Assembly: GCA_022600955.1 (NCBI GenBank)
Contig: JAHZJK010000013.1
Location: 110,811 to 174,810, forward strand
Reading direction: 5' to 3'
DNA from: Gammaproteobacteria bacterium
Lineage (GTDB): Bacteria > Pseudomonadota > Gammaproteobacteria > Steroidobacterales > Woeseiaceae
Length of the DNA stretch: 64,000 bases
Shown one piece after another: positions 63,928 to 64,000 of the stretch; the first letter of the stretch is position 1, and every line of letters starts with the position of its first letter. The notes below the pieces were generated by a model. It saw only the letters and a list, made by a program, of their open reading frames with translations. It was not told the origin of the DNA and ran no database searches. A program made the translations under genes and the position numbers.

Positions 63928-63978
63928 AATTCTCTCGCCGACTGCCGTCCTTCTGGCTACAACACTTCCTTCCAAATT

Positions 63979-64000
63979 TGGAGCGGGTGATGGGAATCGA
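63979..64000 (-). tRNA. Partial tRNA, probably tRNA-Gly
   Basis: The last 22 bp are the 3' end of a tRNA on the minus strand: TCGATTCCCATCACCCGCTCCA, that is T-loop, T-stem half, acceptor half CACCCGC, discriminator T and CCA (the 22-nt text is split here as the end of the window). The acceptor half fits tRNA-Gly, as in the glyT-thrT-tufB order of E. coli. The anticodon is outside the window. Confidence 0.75.

Overview
The window comes from a gammaproteobacterial chromosome of moderate to high GC. The evidence is a miaB-phoH-ybeY-corC-lnt-leuS-lptE run, a holA-nadD-rsfS-rlmH run joined to maf-rng-yhdP, SlyX, LPS and lipoprotein genes, and an S10-spc-alpha ribosomal block in gammaproteobacterial order. 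It looks like a free-living, possibly marine lineage outside the enterics. The exact family cannot be fixed by eye. Almost everything is on the minus strand. The plus-strand genes are hisI, a phospholipase D lipoprotein, uvrA, an ABC-F ATPase and pepQ.

Layout. 1-11.7 kb: a tightly packed minus operon, in transcription order cysS, sufE, yidD, a membrane protein, a YcaR-like protein, holA, nadD, rsfS, rlmH, maf, rng and yhdP (cut by the window edge). 11.8-12.3 kb: a lone plus-strand hisI. 12.3-21.8 kb: a second minus operon, miaB, phoH, ybeY, corC, lnt, leuS, lptE, a zincin-like orphan and a membrane orphan. 21.9-29.6 kb: ssb with its own terminator, marC, an HtrA-like protease, an amidohydrolase, a class II glutamine amidotransferase, a PLD lipoprotein and an MFS transporter divergent from uvrA. 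32.5-48.4 kb: accessory and housekeeping genes, including an ATP-grasp enzyme, a lipase, a YjdF-like protein, slyX, uup, nhaA, upp, small enzymes, trpS, ggt, pepQ and an SDR. 48.6-64 kb: one long ribosomal block from a partial tRNA-Gly and tRNA-Thr through tuf, rpsJ, the S10, spc and alpha genes, ending at a strong intrinsic terminator after rplQ.

How the parts fit. Most genes serve translation (aminoacyl-tRNA synthetases, ribosomal proteins, EF-Tu, ribosome maturation and silencing factors, tRNA modification), the cell envelope (Lnt, LptE, YhdP, YidD, SecY) or DNA replication and repair (HolA, SSB, UvrA). No prophage, insertion sequence, CRISPR array or toxin-antitoxin module was seen.

The most notable observations are: (1) rplO (L15) is split by a one-base deficit at a short A run, and a -1 slip at exactly that place restores the canonical protein; (2) the S10 operon is split, with rpsJ joined to tuf and a strong promoter plus a structured leader of about 290 nt lying between rpsJ and rplC; (3) three of the five convergent gene pairs share one CTAG as both stop codons; (4) uvrA and an ATP-grasp gene overlap tail to tail by 78 bp. 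I found no convincing new defence or biosynthetic system.
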